A DNA stretch of 64,000 nucleotides from DATJLY01 sp035518375. GTDB lineage: Bacteria; Pseudomonadota; Alphaproteobacteria; ATCC43930; CGMCC-115725. The notes below the pieces were generated by a model that was not told the origin of the DNA, made no database searches, and saw only the letters and a list, made by a program, of their open reading frames with translations. Made by a program: the position numbers and the translations under genes. Positions 33,215-42,031 of this stretch are shown here, one piece after another. Where the stretch lies: the NCBI GenBank assembly GCA_035518375.1, contig DATIXQ010000004.1, forward strand, positions 1 to 64,000, given 5' to 3'. Every line of letters starts with the position of its first letter. Position 1 is the first letter of the stretch.

Positions 33215-35070
33215 TGGCGGGCGCGGAGAAAAGCCTTCTGCGCTTCATCACCTGCGGCAGCGTCGACGACGGCAAGAGCACGCTCATCGGCCGCCTTCTT
33301 TATGACTCGCGCCTCGTCTTCGACGACCAGCTCGAAGCCTTGGAGCGCGACACGCGGAAGCACGGCACGACCGGCGAGAAATTCGATCTGGCGCTCCTTG
33401 TCGACGGGCTCCAGGCCGAGCGCGAGCAGGCGATCACCATCGACGTGGCCTATCGTTTCTTCGCCACCGAGAAGCGCAAGTTCATCGTCGCCGACACCCC
33501 CGGCCACGTGCAGTACACGCGCAACATGGCGACAGGCGCATCGACCGCGTCGCTTGCCGTGCTGCTCATCGATGCGCGCAAGGGCATTCTGACGCAGACG
33601 CGGCGCCATGCGGCGATCGTGGCGCTTCTCGGCATCCGCTCGCTCGTGCTCGCCGTCAATAAGATGGATTTGATTGGCTTCGACGAGCGGCGCTTCGCCG
33701 AAATCGTCGAGACCTTCCGCGAATTTGCCGCGCAGCTCGGCGTGAGCGACGTGACTGCCATCCCCGTTTCGGCGCTCCGCGGCGACAATGTCGCGCGCGG
33801 GAGCGATGCGATGCCGTGGTATCGCGGCCCTGCGCTCTTGCCGTTCCTCGAGGAGGTCGAGGTCGAGACCGATCCGCCTGGCGGCGCGTTCCGCATGCCG
33901 GTGCAGTGGGTCAACCGCGCCAATCTCGATTTCCGCGGCTATGCCGGCATGATCGCACGCGGCAGCGTGCAGCCGGGCGATTCCGTGGTGATCGAGCCTT
34001 CGGGCCGTACGAGCCGTATCGCCCGCGTCGTGTTCGACGGCGCCGACCGCGACGCCGCCGCCGCGGGCGAGGCCGTGACGGTAACGCTCGCCGACGAGAT
34101 CGACGTCTCGCGCGGCGACGTCTTGTGCTCGCCGCAGGACCGCCCCCTCGTCAGCGATCAGGTCGCCGCCAACGTGATCTGGCTGCACGACGAGCCGATG
34201 CTGCCGGGCCGGCCCTATCTGCTGCGCGCGGGAACGGCGCAGGCGGTGGCGCAGGTCACGGAATTGAAGCACAAGATCAACGTCGATTCGCTCGAGCACC
34301 AGGCGGCGAAAACGCTGACGCTCAACGAGATCGGCGTCTGCAATCTGAGCTTCGACCGCGCGCTCGCGCTCGATCCCTACAAATCCTGCCGCGAGTGCGG
34401 CAGCTTCATCCTGATCGACCGCGTGACCAACCTCACGGTCGGCGCCGGCATGGTCGAGTTCTCGCTGCGGCGCGCCGCCAACATCGTGTGGCAGCCGCTC
34501 TCGATCGACAAGCGCCGGCGCAGCGAGATCAAGGGTCAGAAGCCGTGCGTCTTGTGGTTCACCGGCCTCTCGGGCGCGGGCAAATCGACGATCGCCAATC
34601 TGCTCGAGAAGCGCCTCGTCGAGGCCGGACGCCACACCTACATGCTCGACGGCGACAACGTCCGCCACGGCCTCAACAAGGATCTGGGCTTCACCGATGC
34701 CGACCGCGTCGAGAACATCCGCCGCGTCGCCGAGACGGCAAAGCTCATGGTTGATGCCGGTCTCATCGTGGTGGTGTCGTTCATCTCGCCCTTCCGCAGC
34801 GAGCGCCGCATGGCGCGCGAGTTGATGGAATCCGGCGAGTTCCTGGAGGTCTATGTCAACACGCCAATCGAAGTGTGCGAGGACCGCGACCCCAAGGGGC
34901 TCTACCGCAAGGCGCGGCGCGGTGAGATTGCCAATTTCACTGGCATTGACAGCCCGTATGAGCCCCCTGACTCACCCGATCTGGTCATAGATGGCCGCGG
35001 GGGTGCGCCGGAAGTGGCGGTCGAGGAGCTTGTGCGCGAGATGCGCGCGCGCGGGCTGATCGTGTGGTAG
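33214..35070 (+). CDS. cysNC: bifunctional sulfate adenylyltransferase subunit 1 / APS kinase
   Basis: 618 aa fusion. The N-terminal EF-Tu-like GTPase (about 1-430) has G1 GSVDDGKST at 15-23, DTPGHVQY (G3) and NKMDLIG (G4). The C-terminal APS kinase (about 440-618) has P-loop GLSGAGKST near 450-458 and LDGDNVRHGLNKDLGF. With CysD it turns sulfate into PAPS, as NodQ does in rhizobia. Two sulfotransferase-like genes (44553-46526 and 52217-53305) in the polysaccharide locus are the likely users. Confidence 0.95.
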   Translation: MAGAEKSLLRFITCGSVDDGKSTLIGRLLYDSRLVFDDQLEALERDTRKHGTTGEKFDLALLVDGLQAEREQAITIDVAYRFFATEKRKFIVADTPGHVQYTRNMATGASTASLAVLLIDARKGILTQTRRHAAIVALLGIRSLVLAVNKMDLIGFDERRFAEIVETFREFAAQLGVSDVTAIPVSALRGDNVARGSDAMPWYRGPALLPFLEEVEVETDPPGGAFRMPVQWVNRANLDFRGYAGMIARGSVQPGDSVVIEPSGRTSRIARVVFDGADRDAAAAGEAVTVTLADEIDVSRGDVLCSPQDRPLVSDQVAANVIWLHDEPMLPGRPYLLRAGTAQAVAQVTELKHKINVDSLEHQAAKTLTLNEIGVCNLSFDRALALDPYKSCRECGSFILIDRVTNLTVGAGMVEFSLRRAANIVWQPLSIDKRRRSEIKGQKPCVLWFTGLSGAGKSTIANLLEKRLVEAGRHTYMLDGDNVRHGLNKDLGFTDADRVENIRRVAETAKLMVDAGLIVVVSFISPFRSERRMARELMESGEFLEVYVNTPIEVCEDRDPKGLYRKARRGEIANFTGIDSPYEPPDSPDLVIDGRGGAPEVAVEELVREMRARGLIVW

Positions 35071-35136
35071 ACTGACCCGAACGGTCGAAAGCGGGCATTA
35101 ACCGCTCGCGCCACGGCGCAGCTCAAGCGAGGCCAC

Positions 35137-35940
35137 ATGGTTCCGATCGACCCGCTCTATGTCGTGTCTGGCCTCGCTGTTGGCACGCTCGTGGGCATGA
35201 CCGGTGTCGGCGGCGGCTCGTTGATGACGCCGTTGCTCATCCTGCTGTTCGGCATCCATCCCGCGACCGCCGTCGGGACCGACCTGCTCTACGCGGCGAC
35301 GACGAAGAGCGTTGGCACCGCCGTCCATGGCTGGAACCGCACGGTCGACTGGCGCCTCGTTGGCACGCTCGCCGCGGGCAGCGTGCCGCTCACAATCCTC
35401 ACAATCCTGATCCTGTCGCTCTTCAGGCTCGACGCGGCGGCGGTCGGCGGCGCGCTCACGTCGGTGCTTGGGGTGGCCCTTGTGCTCACCGCGGTTTCGC
35501 TCTTCTGCCGCGGCTGGCTCATCCGGCGATTCGGTGCGGGCCTGCGCAACGTCACGCCACGCACGCGCATGATCCTCACGATCCTCATGGGTGCGGTCCT
35601 GGGTGTGCTCGTCACGATGTCGTCGGTCGGCGCCGGCGCCATTGGCGTGACCGCGCTCATCCTGCTCTATCCAGACATGCCGTCCTCGCGCATCGTCGGC
35701 TCCGACATCGCGCACGCCGTGCCGCTGACGCTTATTGCCGGGCTCGGCCACTGGTTCCTTGGCTCGATCAACTTTGCCCTTCTGGGATCGCTCCTCATCG
35801 GCTCGATCCCCGGCATCATTCTCGGGAGCCACGCCGCGGTGAAGGTGTCGGACTCGATCCTGCGTCCTATCCTCGCGCTGACGCTGCTCGCTGTCGCGGT
35901 GCGCCTGCTCCTCCCGATCGTCCATATTAACCTCGGCTAG
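35137..35940 (+). CDS. TauE/SafE-family (COG0730) permease
   Basis: 267 aa, about eight membrane segments. GMTGVGGGSLMTPLLILLFG near 20-39 is the family's first Gly-rich loop and TMSSVGAGAIGVTALILLYP the second. It lies 66 bp after cysNC on the same strand, which suggests movement of sulfate or sulfite linked to PAPS formation. It is only distantly like the TauE protein at 25078-25842. Confidence 0.88.
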   Translation: MVPIDPLYVVSGLAVGTLVGMTGVGGGSLMTPLLILLFGIHPATAVGTDLLYAATTKSVGTAVHGWNRTVDWRLVGTLAAGSVPLTILTILILSLFRLDAAAVGGALTSVLGVALVLTAVSLFCRGWLIRRFGAGLRNVTPRTRMILTILMGAVLGVLVTMSSVGAGAIGVTALILLYPDMPSSRIVGSDIAHAVPLTLIAGLGHWFLGSINFALLGSLLIGSIPGIILGSHAAVKVSDSILRPILALTLLAVAVRLLLPIVHINLG

Positions 35941-35971
35941 CGCTGCGAACGATCGCCGCGCCCGGGCGTTG

Positions 35972-37324
35972 ATGCCGGGCATGACGGGATTAGCTGCTGC
36001 GGCGCAACGTTGGACCAACGCTCAGGTCGTAAGTCGCGGCCTGCGCGATCGGCAGACGCTTTTGGGCGAGCGTCAGGACCTCTACCGCAGGGTGACCGAT
36101 AGCGCGTCGATCGCGCGCCATCAGCTCGACACATTCAATTCGACCTGGGCTGCGGCGCGGCGCCGCTATCGCTTCTACGCCGACTGGCAGCAGCGGCATC
36201 ATCTGCCAGACAGGGTTGGCGATCTTGCCGAGCTCAAGGATTTCCCGCTCCTGCGCAACACCGATATCGAGGAGAACTTCGCCTCGATCGCGGATGATGC
36301 GGCGCCGTGCCGGCTCGTGCGCACGGGCGGAACGACCGGCCGACCGCGGCGCTTCCCGCGCGGCAGCGAGGACGACCTCCTTCAGCATGCGAGCATGTAT
36401 CTGGGGCGCAGCTGGGCCGGTATCCGCGCCGGCGATCCGATCGCGCTGATCTGGAGCCATACGCATCTCTTCGGCAATGGCCTCATGGGGCGCGTCAACG
36501 TCGCGCGACGCCACGTCAAGGACTGGCTCATCGGCACGCGCCGCCTCTCGGCCTATGCGCTCGATGACCGCTCGGTCGCGCGCTACCTCGCGCTCATGCG
36601 TGCGCGGCCGGGCATGACTCTGGTCGGCTACACCTCGTGCATTCGTAAGGTCCTCGATTACGTCGAGCGCACCGGCTACGACGGCGCCGCGGTGCAGATC
36701 CGCGCCGTCGTCTTCTGCTCGGAGACGGTGCATCCGCGCGATCTCGAGCGCGTGCGCCGGCTCCTGAAGGCCGTGCCGCTGATCGAGTACGGCATGCAGG
36801 AGACGGGCGTCATGGCCTATTCGCGGCCGGGCTCCGACGAGCTCACCTTCTTCTGGGATACGGTGTTCTGCCACGTCGTTGTGGAGCAGGAGCTTGCGAT
36901 TACGACGCTCCTGCCGGTGCGCTTCCCGCTCATCAACTACGCGACGGGCGACCGTGTCGAGCCGCTCGACGGCGGCGAGGGTCCGCCCTTCCGCTGCACC
37001 CGCGTCCTGGGCCGCGCCCGCGACATCCTCACTCTACCGATGCGCGACGGTACCGCCATCGACACGCACAGCGACTTCTTCTTCGACATCTTGCAGATCG
37101 ACGAGGCCATCAGCTCTTTCTTCATCCACCAGAAGGGCCGAACCATCGATATCGGCATCGCGACATCTTCGGTCGAGGATCGCGCCCGCATCGAGCGCCG
37201 CTTCCGCGCCGAGATCGCGCGTGAGTTCCCCGCCGTCGATCAGCAGGGCTTCACCTTCTCCCCGCTCGTCGAGGAGCCGCACACGATCGCCGGCAAGCGG
37301 CGCTATTTCCTGCGCGAGCCCTGA
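35972..37324 (+). CDS. PaaK/CapK-like adenylate-forming enzyme
   Basis: About 450 aa. LVRTGGTTGRPRRFPRG near 108-124 is the AMP-binding P-loop of phenylacetate-CoA-ligase-like proteins. IEYGMQETGVMAYS (A5 region) and INYATGDRVEPLDGG (A7/A8 region) follow in order. CapK-type members sit in capsule and exopolysaccharide loci and are thought to activate acyl or sugar-acid groups. The start is uncertain: ATG 35972 and ATG 35981 both lie in sequence (GATGCCGGGCATGACGGG) that looks like a piece of the intergenic repeat at 37356-37445, without a ribosome site. Confidence 0.75.
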   Translation: MPGMTGLAAAAQRWTNAQVVSRGLRDRQTLLGERQDLYRRVTDSASIARHQLDTFNSTWAAARRRYRFYADWQQRHHLPDRVGDLAELKDFPLLRNTDIEENFASIADDAAPCRLVRTGGTTGRPRRFPRGSEDDLLQHASMYLGRSWAGIRAGDPIALIWSHTHLFGNGLMGRVNVARRHVKDWLIGTRRLSAYALDDRSVARYLALMRARPGMTLVGYTSCIRKVLDYVERTGYDGAAVQIRAVVFCSETVHPRDLERVRRLLKAVPLIEYGMQETGVMAYSRPGSDELTFFWDTVFCHVVVEQELAITTLLPVRFPLINYATGDRVEPLDGGEGPPFRCTRVLGRARDILTLPMRDGTAIDTHSDFFFDILQIDEAISSFFIHQKGRTIDIGIATSSVEDRARIERRFRAEIAREFPAVDQQGFTFSPLVEEPHTIAGKRRYFLREP

Positions 37325-37355
37325 GCCGCCGGCATCGCGACCCCACCCATCACTT

Positions 37356-37445
37356 CTCGTCATGCCCGGCCTTCGTGCCGGGCATCCGCGTGTTTCCATG
37401 CAAAGGACAAACGAGGATGGCCGGGACAAGCCCGGCCATGACGAA
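37356..37445. repeat. palindromic intergenic repeat
   Basis: Begins TCGTCATGCCCGGCCTTCG and ends GGGACAAGCCCGGCCATGACG, so the ends are inverted copies. The inner part also holds a smaller palindrome (CCCGGC...GCCGGGCAT). Its form matches the abundant CGTCATGCCCGG repeats of Bradyrhizobium, Rhodopseudomonas and relatives. It fills the gap between the convergent CapK-like and FAD-oxidoreductase genes. Confidence 0.75.
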
Positions 37446-37463
37446 AAAGAAATATGGCTGTGC

Positions 37464-38708
37464 CTACGCGGTGCGGACTCGCGTCGGCTCGCTCGGATAG
37501 GTGGTGCGCTCGCGCAGCGCGGCGCGCGTCACATGCGTTGCGACGCGCCGCGCCGCGAAGCCCGCGCCCAGCATGAAGCGCATCAGCGGCCCGAAGGTCG
37601 GCGCCGCGGCGAGCCCCACGAAATAGAGTCCGGGCACGCTCGACTGGAAATGCGCCGACAGCACCGGCACGCCGGCGGCGGTGGCGATCCCCTCGCGCAG
37701 GGTGTCGTCGAAGAAGCCGAGCTTGCGCACGTCGATGCGGAAGCCGGTCGCGGCGATGAGGTGATCGGTGAGGATCTCCTCTTGGCCCTTCGCGCCTTCG
37801 AGCACGAGGCGGAGCTTCTCGCCCTGCGGCTCGGCCGCGCGGAGGCTGCGTCCGAGGACGAGCGGCACCTCGCGCTCGACGAGCTTCTTCATCCACCACG
37901 GCCCGGCCGGCCCGAGGAAGGTGCCGTAAATGTGCTGCCGCATCGTGCGCGGCAACAGCCGCACCAGGTCGGGCGCGTCCTCGTAGATGCGGCTGCGCAC
38001 GCCCGGCGCCATGCCCGACATCGGATAGCGCAGGCGCTGATAGAGCGAGCGGTGCTCCGGCAACGGCTCGCCCGCCCAACGCAGGCTCGGTCGGCGCGCG
38101 ACGAGGCGGACGGCGATGCCCTCTTGGTGCATCAGCCCGGCAAGATCGAGCGCCGAGGAGCCGGCGCCGAGGATCGTCACGTCGCGCCCCTTGAACGGCG
38201 CGAGGTCCGAATGGCCGTAGCTGTGTGTCACGTGTGCGCGCGACAGCGGTTTCAACACGTCGGGCATATGGACATAGGCGCCGATCCCGGCGGCCACCAC
38301 GACCCTTCGCGCGAAGCACCCGCCGCCATCATCGAACTTGAGGAAGAACCCCTCGCGCGTTCCGCGCACCGCGACCACCATGCGCTCTTCGAGCTCCGGC
38401 ACGCACCGGAGCTGGAACGCTATCCCGTAGGCGCACATGGTCTGAAGCGCGACCGGCAGGCCCCACGCGCGATAGGGCACCTTGTTTGCGGCGCAGAAGC
38501 TCGCGAGCGTGAACTGTCCTTCCGGCTCGAAAAGGTTCGACGCGAATCCCTCGGACTTGAGATGCATGCTCGCCGGCATCTCGTGCCGCCAGCTCCACAT
38601 CGGGCGGCCGAAGATGCGCAGCGACACGCCGCGCGCGCGCAGATGCGCGGCGAGCGACAGGCCATAGGGGCCGGCCCCGATGATGGCGACTTCACACGTG
38701 CTGGACAT
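37464..38708 (-). CDS. FAD/NAD(P)-binding oxidoreductase (flavin monooxygenase-like)
   Basis: 414 aa. The FAD loop is IIGAGPYGLSLAAHL at about 9-23 and the NAD(P) loop ILGAGSSALDLAGL at about 165-178. ATGFRIDVRKLGFF near 310 is the ATG motif of this two-dinucleotide-fold class. GAGPYGLS with a HEMPASMHLKSEGFASNLFE stretch resembles lysine/ornithine-hydroxylase-like and related enzymes in secondary or surface-sugar loci. Substrate unknown. ATG 38708 has GGGAG 7 nt upstream; the open frame continues upstream but without family similarity. Diverges from the GMC oxidoreductase. Confidence 0.85.
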   Translation of the reverse strand: MSSTCEVAIIGAGPYGLSLAAHLRARGVSLRIFGRPMWSWRHEMPASMHLKSEGFASNLFEPEGQFTLASFCAANKVPYRAWGLPVALQTMCAYGIAFQLRCVPELEERMVVAVRGTREGFFLKFDDGGGCFARRVVVAAGIGAYVHMPDVLKPLSRAHVTHSYGHSDLAPFKGRDVTILGAGSSALDLAGLMHQEGIAVRLVARRPSLRWAGEPLPEHRSLYQRLRYPMSGMAPGVRSRIYEDAPDLVRLLPRTMRQHIYGTFLGPAGPWWMKKLVEREVPLVLGRSLRAAEPQGEKLRLVLEGAKGQEEILTDHLIAATGFRIDVRKLGFFDDTLREGIATAAGVPVLSAHFQSSVPGLYFVGLAAAPTFGPLMRFMLGAGFAARRVATHVTRAALRERTTYPSEPTRVRTA

Positions 38709-38877
38709 GGGTTCGCTCCCGGAAATACGCGTGCTCAGAGTACTAAAGCGGCGCCGCAAAAACGCAAAACCGAGGCGATCGTTCCGCCCTCGAAAGTGCC
38801 GCCATGGTTCCAGGAACGAATTGGCAGGCAACGCCGTTTTTCCTGCCGGCTTCGCGCTTTCCAGGGAACAAGCAAGA

Positions 38878-40518
38878 ATGATCCTCGACGCGCGTACAGT
38901 CCCTTCCGGCACCGTCATCGAGAGCGATCTCTGCATCATCGGCGCGGGTAGCTCCGGCATTTCGCTGGCGCTGCAGTTCGCCGGTACCGGCCTCAAAGTG
39001 TGCCAGGTCGAAAGCGGGGGGCTCGAACCCGACCGTGAGTTGCAGGCACTCGCCGACGGCGACAGTATCGGCGTCCGCTATTCGAGCCTCGCCTCCTGCC
39101 AGCAGCGCTGCTTTGGCGGCAACGGCAATGTCTGGGGCGGGTGGTTCACGCCGCTCGATGCGATCGATTTCACCGCGCGCTCGTGGGTCGAGGACAGCGG
39201 GTGGCCGTTCGGCGCGGCGGAGCTCGCGCGTCATTCGCGGCGAGTGCACGATCTCTGCGAGGTGCCGGAAGACGACTACGACATCGGCGCGGTCGCGAAG
39301 CTCGGCGATCCTGCGGCGCGGCTTCTCCCCTTCGACCGGACGCTGATCGATTCCGTGCTTTACCGCTTCAGCCCGCCGACGCGGTTCGGCCAGAAGTATC
39401 GCGCCGAGATCGCGGCCGCGCATAACATCACCTGCTACACGCATGCCCATGCGCTTTCCCTCAAGGCGCGTTGGAACGCGCGCGAGATCGACCGCGTCGA
39501 GCTCGGCACGCTCGCCGGGACGCGCTTTGCGGTGCGCGCGCGCCAGTTCGTTCTTGCCACAGGCGCAATCGAGAATGCGCGGCTTCTGCTGCTCTCGAAC
39601 GACGTTGCCACAAGCGGGCTCGGCAACGAACACGACCTCGTCGGCCGTTATTTCCAGGATCATCCGCACACGAAGCGTGCGCTCGTCACCGGCCCCGCGA
39701 AATTCCCGCTGGGTCTCTACGGCCTCGCGTTCCGTGGCCGCGGCCTCGCGGCCGGGCTGGCGCTGCCGCCGCGGCTCCAGGAGGCGGAGCGGCTTCTCAA
39801 CTACAAGGCGAGCATCTATCCGGTTTTTTATGGCGAGGACTCGGCCGGGTGGGCGGCGTTCCGCACGCTCGCTCTATCGTTGTCGCGACGCTGGGGCTCT
39901 GACCTCTACGACCGTTTCGCGTTGCCGTTCCGACCGCGCGGGGTGCGCGCTCGTGACGTCGCCGTGATGATCCTGGCGCCGCACAAGACGGCGGCGGCCG
40001 CGCTCTCGCACGCGTTTCACCTCGACCGCTTCCGCGTCGGCTACGTGCTCGAAAGCAAGCCCGAGCAGGCGCCCAACCGCGACAGCCGCATCCTGCTTTA
40101 CGACCAGCGGGATCCGTTTGGTCTGCCGCGCGCGCGGATAGATTGGCGACTGCGGCCGATCGACCGCCGCACCGTCGTGCGTGCCGAGGAGCTGATCGAC
40201 GGCGAGCTGCGCCGGCTCGGCCTCGGCCGGCTCGCTCCGCTCGGGCCGGGGGAGACCGAAAGCTGGCCCAAGGAATTTGCCGGCGGCTGGCACCAGATCG
40301 GCACGACGCGTGCGCATCGCGATCCGAGGCATGGCGTGGTCGATGCCGACTGCCGCCTTCATGGCGTAGCCAATCTCCATATCGCCGGCGCCTCGGTCTT
40401 CCCGACCGGCGGGGCGGTCTCGCCGACCCCCACGATCGTCGCGATGACGTTGCGCCTGGCGGAGCACCTGCGCCGCACCCTCATGGCGACTGAGCCGCTC
40501 GTCGCCGGCGCCGCCTAG
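38878..40518 (+). CDS. GMC-family FAD-dependent oxidoreductase
   Basis: 546 aa. The FAD-binding CIIGAGSSGISLALQF is near 19-34. LATGAIENARLLLLSND is the conserved GMC mid motif. A C-terminal HQIGTTRAHRDPRHGVVD...LHIAGASVFPTGG...PTPTIVAMTLRLAEH is the usual closing stretch with active-site His. It resembles gluconate- or glucose-type GMC dehydrogenases often found in polysaccharide clusters. ATG 38878 fits the start of the fold; AGGGA lies about 11 nt upstream. The 169-bp region to the divergent flavoenzyme holds both promoters; I see no clear box there. Confidence 0.85.
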   Translation: MILDARTVPSGTVIESDLCIIGAGSSGISLALQFAGTGLKVCQVESGGLEPDRELQALADGDSIGVRYSSLASCQQRCFGGNGNVWGGWFTPLDAIDFTARSWVEDSGWPFGAAELARHSRRVHDLCEVPEDDYDIGAVAKLGDPAARLLPFDRTLIDSVLYRFSPPTRFGQKYRAEIAAAHNITCYTHAHALSLKARWNAREIDRVELGTLAGTRFAVRARQFVLATGAIENARLLLLSNDVATSGLGNEHDLVGRYFQDHPHTKRALVTGPAKFPLGLYGLAFRGRGLAAGLALPPRLQEAERLLNYKASIYPVFYGEDSAGWAAFRTLALSLSRRWGSDLYDRFALPFRPRGVRARDVAVMILAPHKTAAAALSHAFHLDRFRVGYVLESKPEQAPNRDSRILLYDQRDPFGLPRARIDWRLRPIDRRTVVRAEELIDGELRRLGLGRLAPLGPGETESWPKEFAGGWHQIGTTRAHRDPRHGVVDADCRLHGVANLHIAGASVFPTGGAVSPTPTIVAMTLRLAEHLRRTLMATEPLVAGAA

Positions 40519-40554
40519 AACCGCAGGTTGTTATTCCACTGTCCGTTCCGAACC

Positions 40555-40570
40555 TGTGATCCAGGTCACA
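40555..40570 (+). promoter_or_regulatory. CRP-like site upstream of the 65-aa gene
   Basis: TGTGATCCAGGTCACA, a perfect TGTGA-N6-TCACA palindrome. A TAAAAT at 40604-40609 may be the -10 element of the gene that starts at 40643. It differs from the TTGA boxes, so a CRP-type and not the FixK-type protein would be expected to bind. Confidence 0.5.
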
Positions 40571-40642
40571 TGCCCGCCCGTACTAGGCCTAGGCCCCGAA
40601 GACTAAAATCAGGGGGCCTCGCTGCCTTCAGGGAGGCTGGCT

Positions 40643-40840
40643 GTGGCGCATTTTCGCATTTTTTTGCTCAACCGCGCTGGGCGGATTGAGTTTCACGAGG
40701 AGGTCGAGGCGCCGTCCGATCAGGCTGCCATCTCGCTCGGCGAAGCGCTGTTTCGTCGCTATCCCGCCTGTGCCGGGCTTGAGGTCTGGGAACTGACGCG
40801 CCTCGTGCACAAGGAACTGCATCAGGATCCGTCGCGCTGA
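40643..40840 (+). CDS. small hypothetical protein, 65 aa
   Basis: GTG start with GGGAGG 6 nt upstream. The product MAHFRIFLLNRAGRIEFHEE... has an opening beta pair, a helix (SDQAAISLGEALFRRY) and an ending (LEVWELTRLVHKEL). That pattern recalls small alphaproteobacterial proteins of the DUF6894 kind, but I cannot assign it. Preceded by a CRP-like site and followed by a palindromic repeat. Confidence 0.6.
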   Translation: MAHFRIFLLNRAGRIEFHEEVEAPSDQAAISLGEALFRRYPACAGLEVWELTRLVHKELHQDPSR

Positions 40841-40888
40841 GGCGCAAGTTTCGAGGCGAGGGGAGTTTGTGCTTGCTCTGAGATGGGG

Positions 40889-40934
40889 AGCGGGAACCCG
40901 GGGCAAGCGACATGGAGCGCCCCGGGTCCCCGCT
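40889..40934. repeat. inverted repeat, likely bidirectional terminator or intergenic repeat
   Basis: AGCGGGAACCCGGGGC and GCCCCGGGTCCCCGCT form a 16-bp stem with one mismatch and a 14-nt loop, followed by a smaller CGCTTTCGCG palindrome. Repeats of the CCCCGGGTCCCCGCTTTCGCGGG type are common between genes in alphaproteobacteria. It lies between two convergent small genes. Confidence 0.55.
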
Positions 40935-40969
40935 TTCGCGGGAGCGACCGCGAACCGTTAGATCGTTCT

Positions 40970-41374
40970 CTACGATAGCCGGACGAGGTTCTTGGTTGGC
41001 GGCGCGTCGGTGATGATCGAGCGCAACGCCGACTCCTCGGCGGCCCGAGTGAGGGCCGCTTCCGCGGCGCGATATTCGATCACTTCCTCGAGCGTGTTGC
41101 GCAGCACGTCGGCCGGCGTCGCCTGGTTCTTCAGGAGGCCGATGAACCCGTTCGCCGCCGAGTTGGCGGCCTGGCTCAGTAGTCCTTTGGCGCGGCTAAA
41201 GTTCATGTTTTCATCCATCTTTGACAGGGGCGCGTCGCCTGAGGCGGCGGCCGGAACGAGGGACGACTCAACCGGCAGCGCAGCAGGTTCCTTGACCGGC
41301 GGCGTCTTCTCCTCCGCCATCGCGGGGCCCTCGGCGCGGCCGGGTGACTGGAAAATCGAGCTAAGCTTGTTCAT
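40970..41374 (-). CDS. hypothetical protein, 134 aa, next to bactofilin
   Basis: ATG 41374 has AGGA about 6 nt upstream; a GTG 3 nt earlier is possible. The N-terminal half is Pro/Ala/Glu-rich and probably disordered. The C-terminal half (about 55-134, NFSRAKGLLSQAANSAANGFIGLL...VIEYRAAEAALTRAAEESAL) is predicted helical. The family is not recognised. It starts 26 bp after the bactofilin stop on the same strand, so it may work with that polymer. Confidence 0.6.
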   Translation of the reverse strand: MNKLSSIFQSPGRAEGPAMAEEKTPPVKEPAALPVESSLVPAAASGDAPLSKMDENMNFSRAKGLLSQAANSAANGFIGLLKNQATPADVLRNTLEEVIEYRAAEAALTRAAEESALRSIITDAPPTKNLVRLS

Positions 41375-41400
41375 CACTCATCCTTCGTCGCTGGCGGGAG

Positions 41401-41832
41401 TTAGGCGCTGCGCACGATCGACGGCTTCGACGGAGCTTCCATCTTGATGTCGCCGGACAGATCGCCGCCGGCCTCGACCTCGATCTGGGCGTAGCGCACC
41501 TTGGCCGCGAGCTGGCCCGAGCTGCGCAGCACGAGATGCGTCCCGACCGTGAGCTCGCCCTCGAAGCGCCCGTGGATCTCAGCCGTCTCGACCGAGGCGG
41601 TGCCGATATAGAGCCCGCCCTTGGCGATCTGCATCTCCCGGCACTGGGCGATGTCGGCCTTGACCGTACCCTCGACGATGAGGATATCGCACGAGGTGAT
41701 CTCGCCGCGTACCGTGATGTCCTTGCCGACTACGAGCTTGCGCGCCTGCATCTCTTCGCCGTGACCCGGCCGCGTCACGCGGCGGACCGCATCGGGCATT
41801 CCGGTGCGCGCTTCGTCGATAAGACTCTTCAT
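41401..41832 (-). CDS. bactofilin
   Basis: 143 aa. The DUF583 beta-helix core (about 30-125) shows the repeated V-x-G-x-I pattern: LVVGKDITVRGEITSCDILIVEG, ADIAQCREMQIAKGGLYIGTA, IHGRFEGELTVGTHLVL. Flanks are short and disordered. Bactofilins self-assemble into filaments on the inner face of the membrane and localise cell-wall or polysaccharide enzymes. ATG 41832 is chosen because GGGGA lies 6 nt before it. Its position among glycan genes suggests it scaffolds envelope or stalk-like synthesis. Confidence 0.9.
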   Translation of the reverse strand: MKSLIDEARTGMPDAVRRVTRPGHGEEMQARKLVVGKDITVRGEITSCDILIVEGTVKADIAQCREMQIAKGGLYIGTASVETAEIHGRFEGELTVGTHLVLRSSGQLAAKVRYAQIEVEAGGDLSGDIKMEAPSKPSIVRSA

Positions 41833-42031
41833 TCGCATTCCCCGTCCTGGTTGTTTTGAACCTATCGCATTGGCGCTTTCCGGCCGGGGGCAAAATTGCG
41901 GCGCGGACTTGCGGACCCGGCCGACTCGCGCAAAGGCGGCCCGGCATTCTGATAATTGTCACAGCCGATGGGGTTGGGCGCCGCATGTGCGAGCAATGCA
42001 ACCATCGCGCGGCTGCGCCTGTTCACTCGCG

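Noticed and set aside
36879..38951. 690-codon plus-strand frame across the repeat and FAD-oxidoreductase gene
   Set aside because: It crosses an intergenic repeat and is antisense to a protein with two intact dinucleotide-binding motifs.
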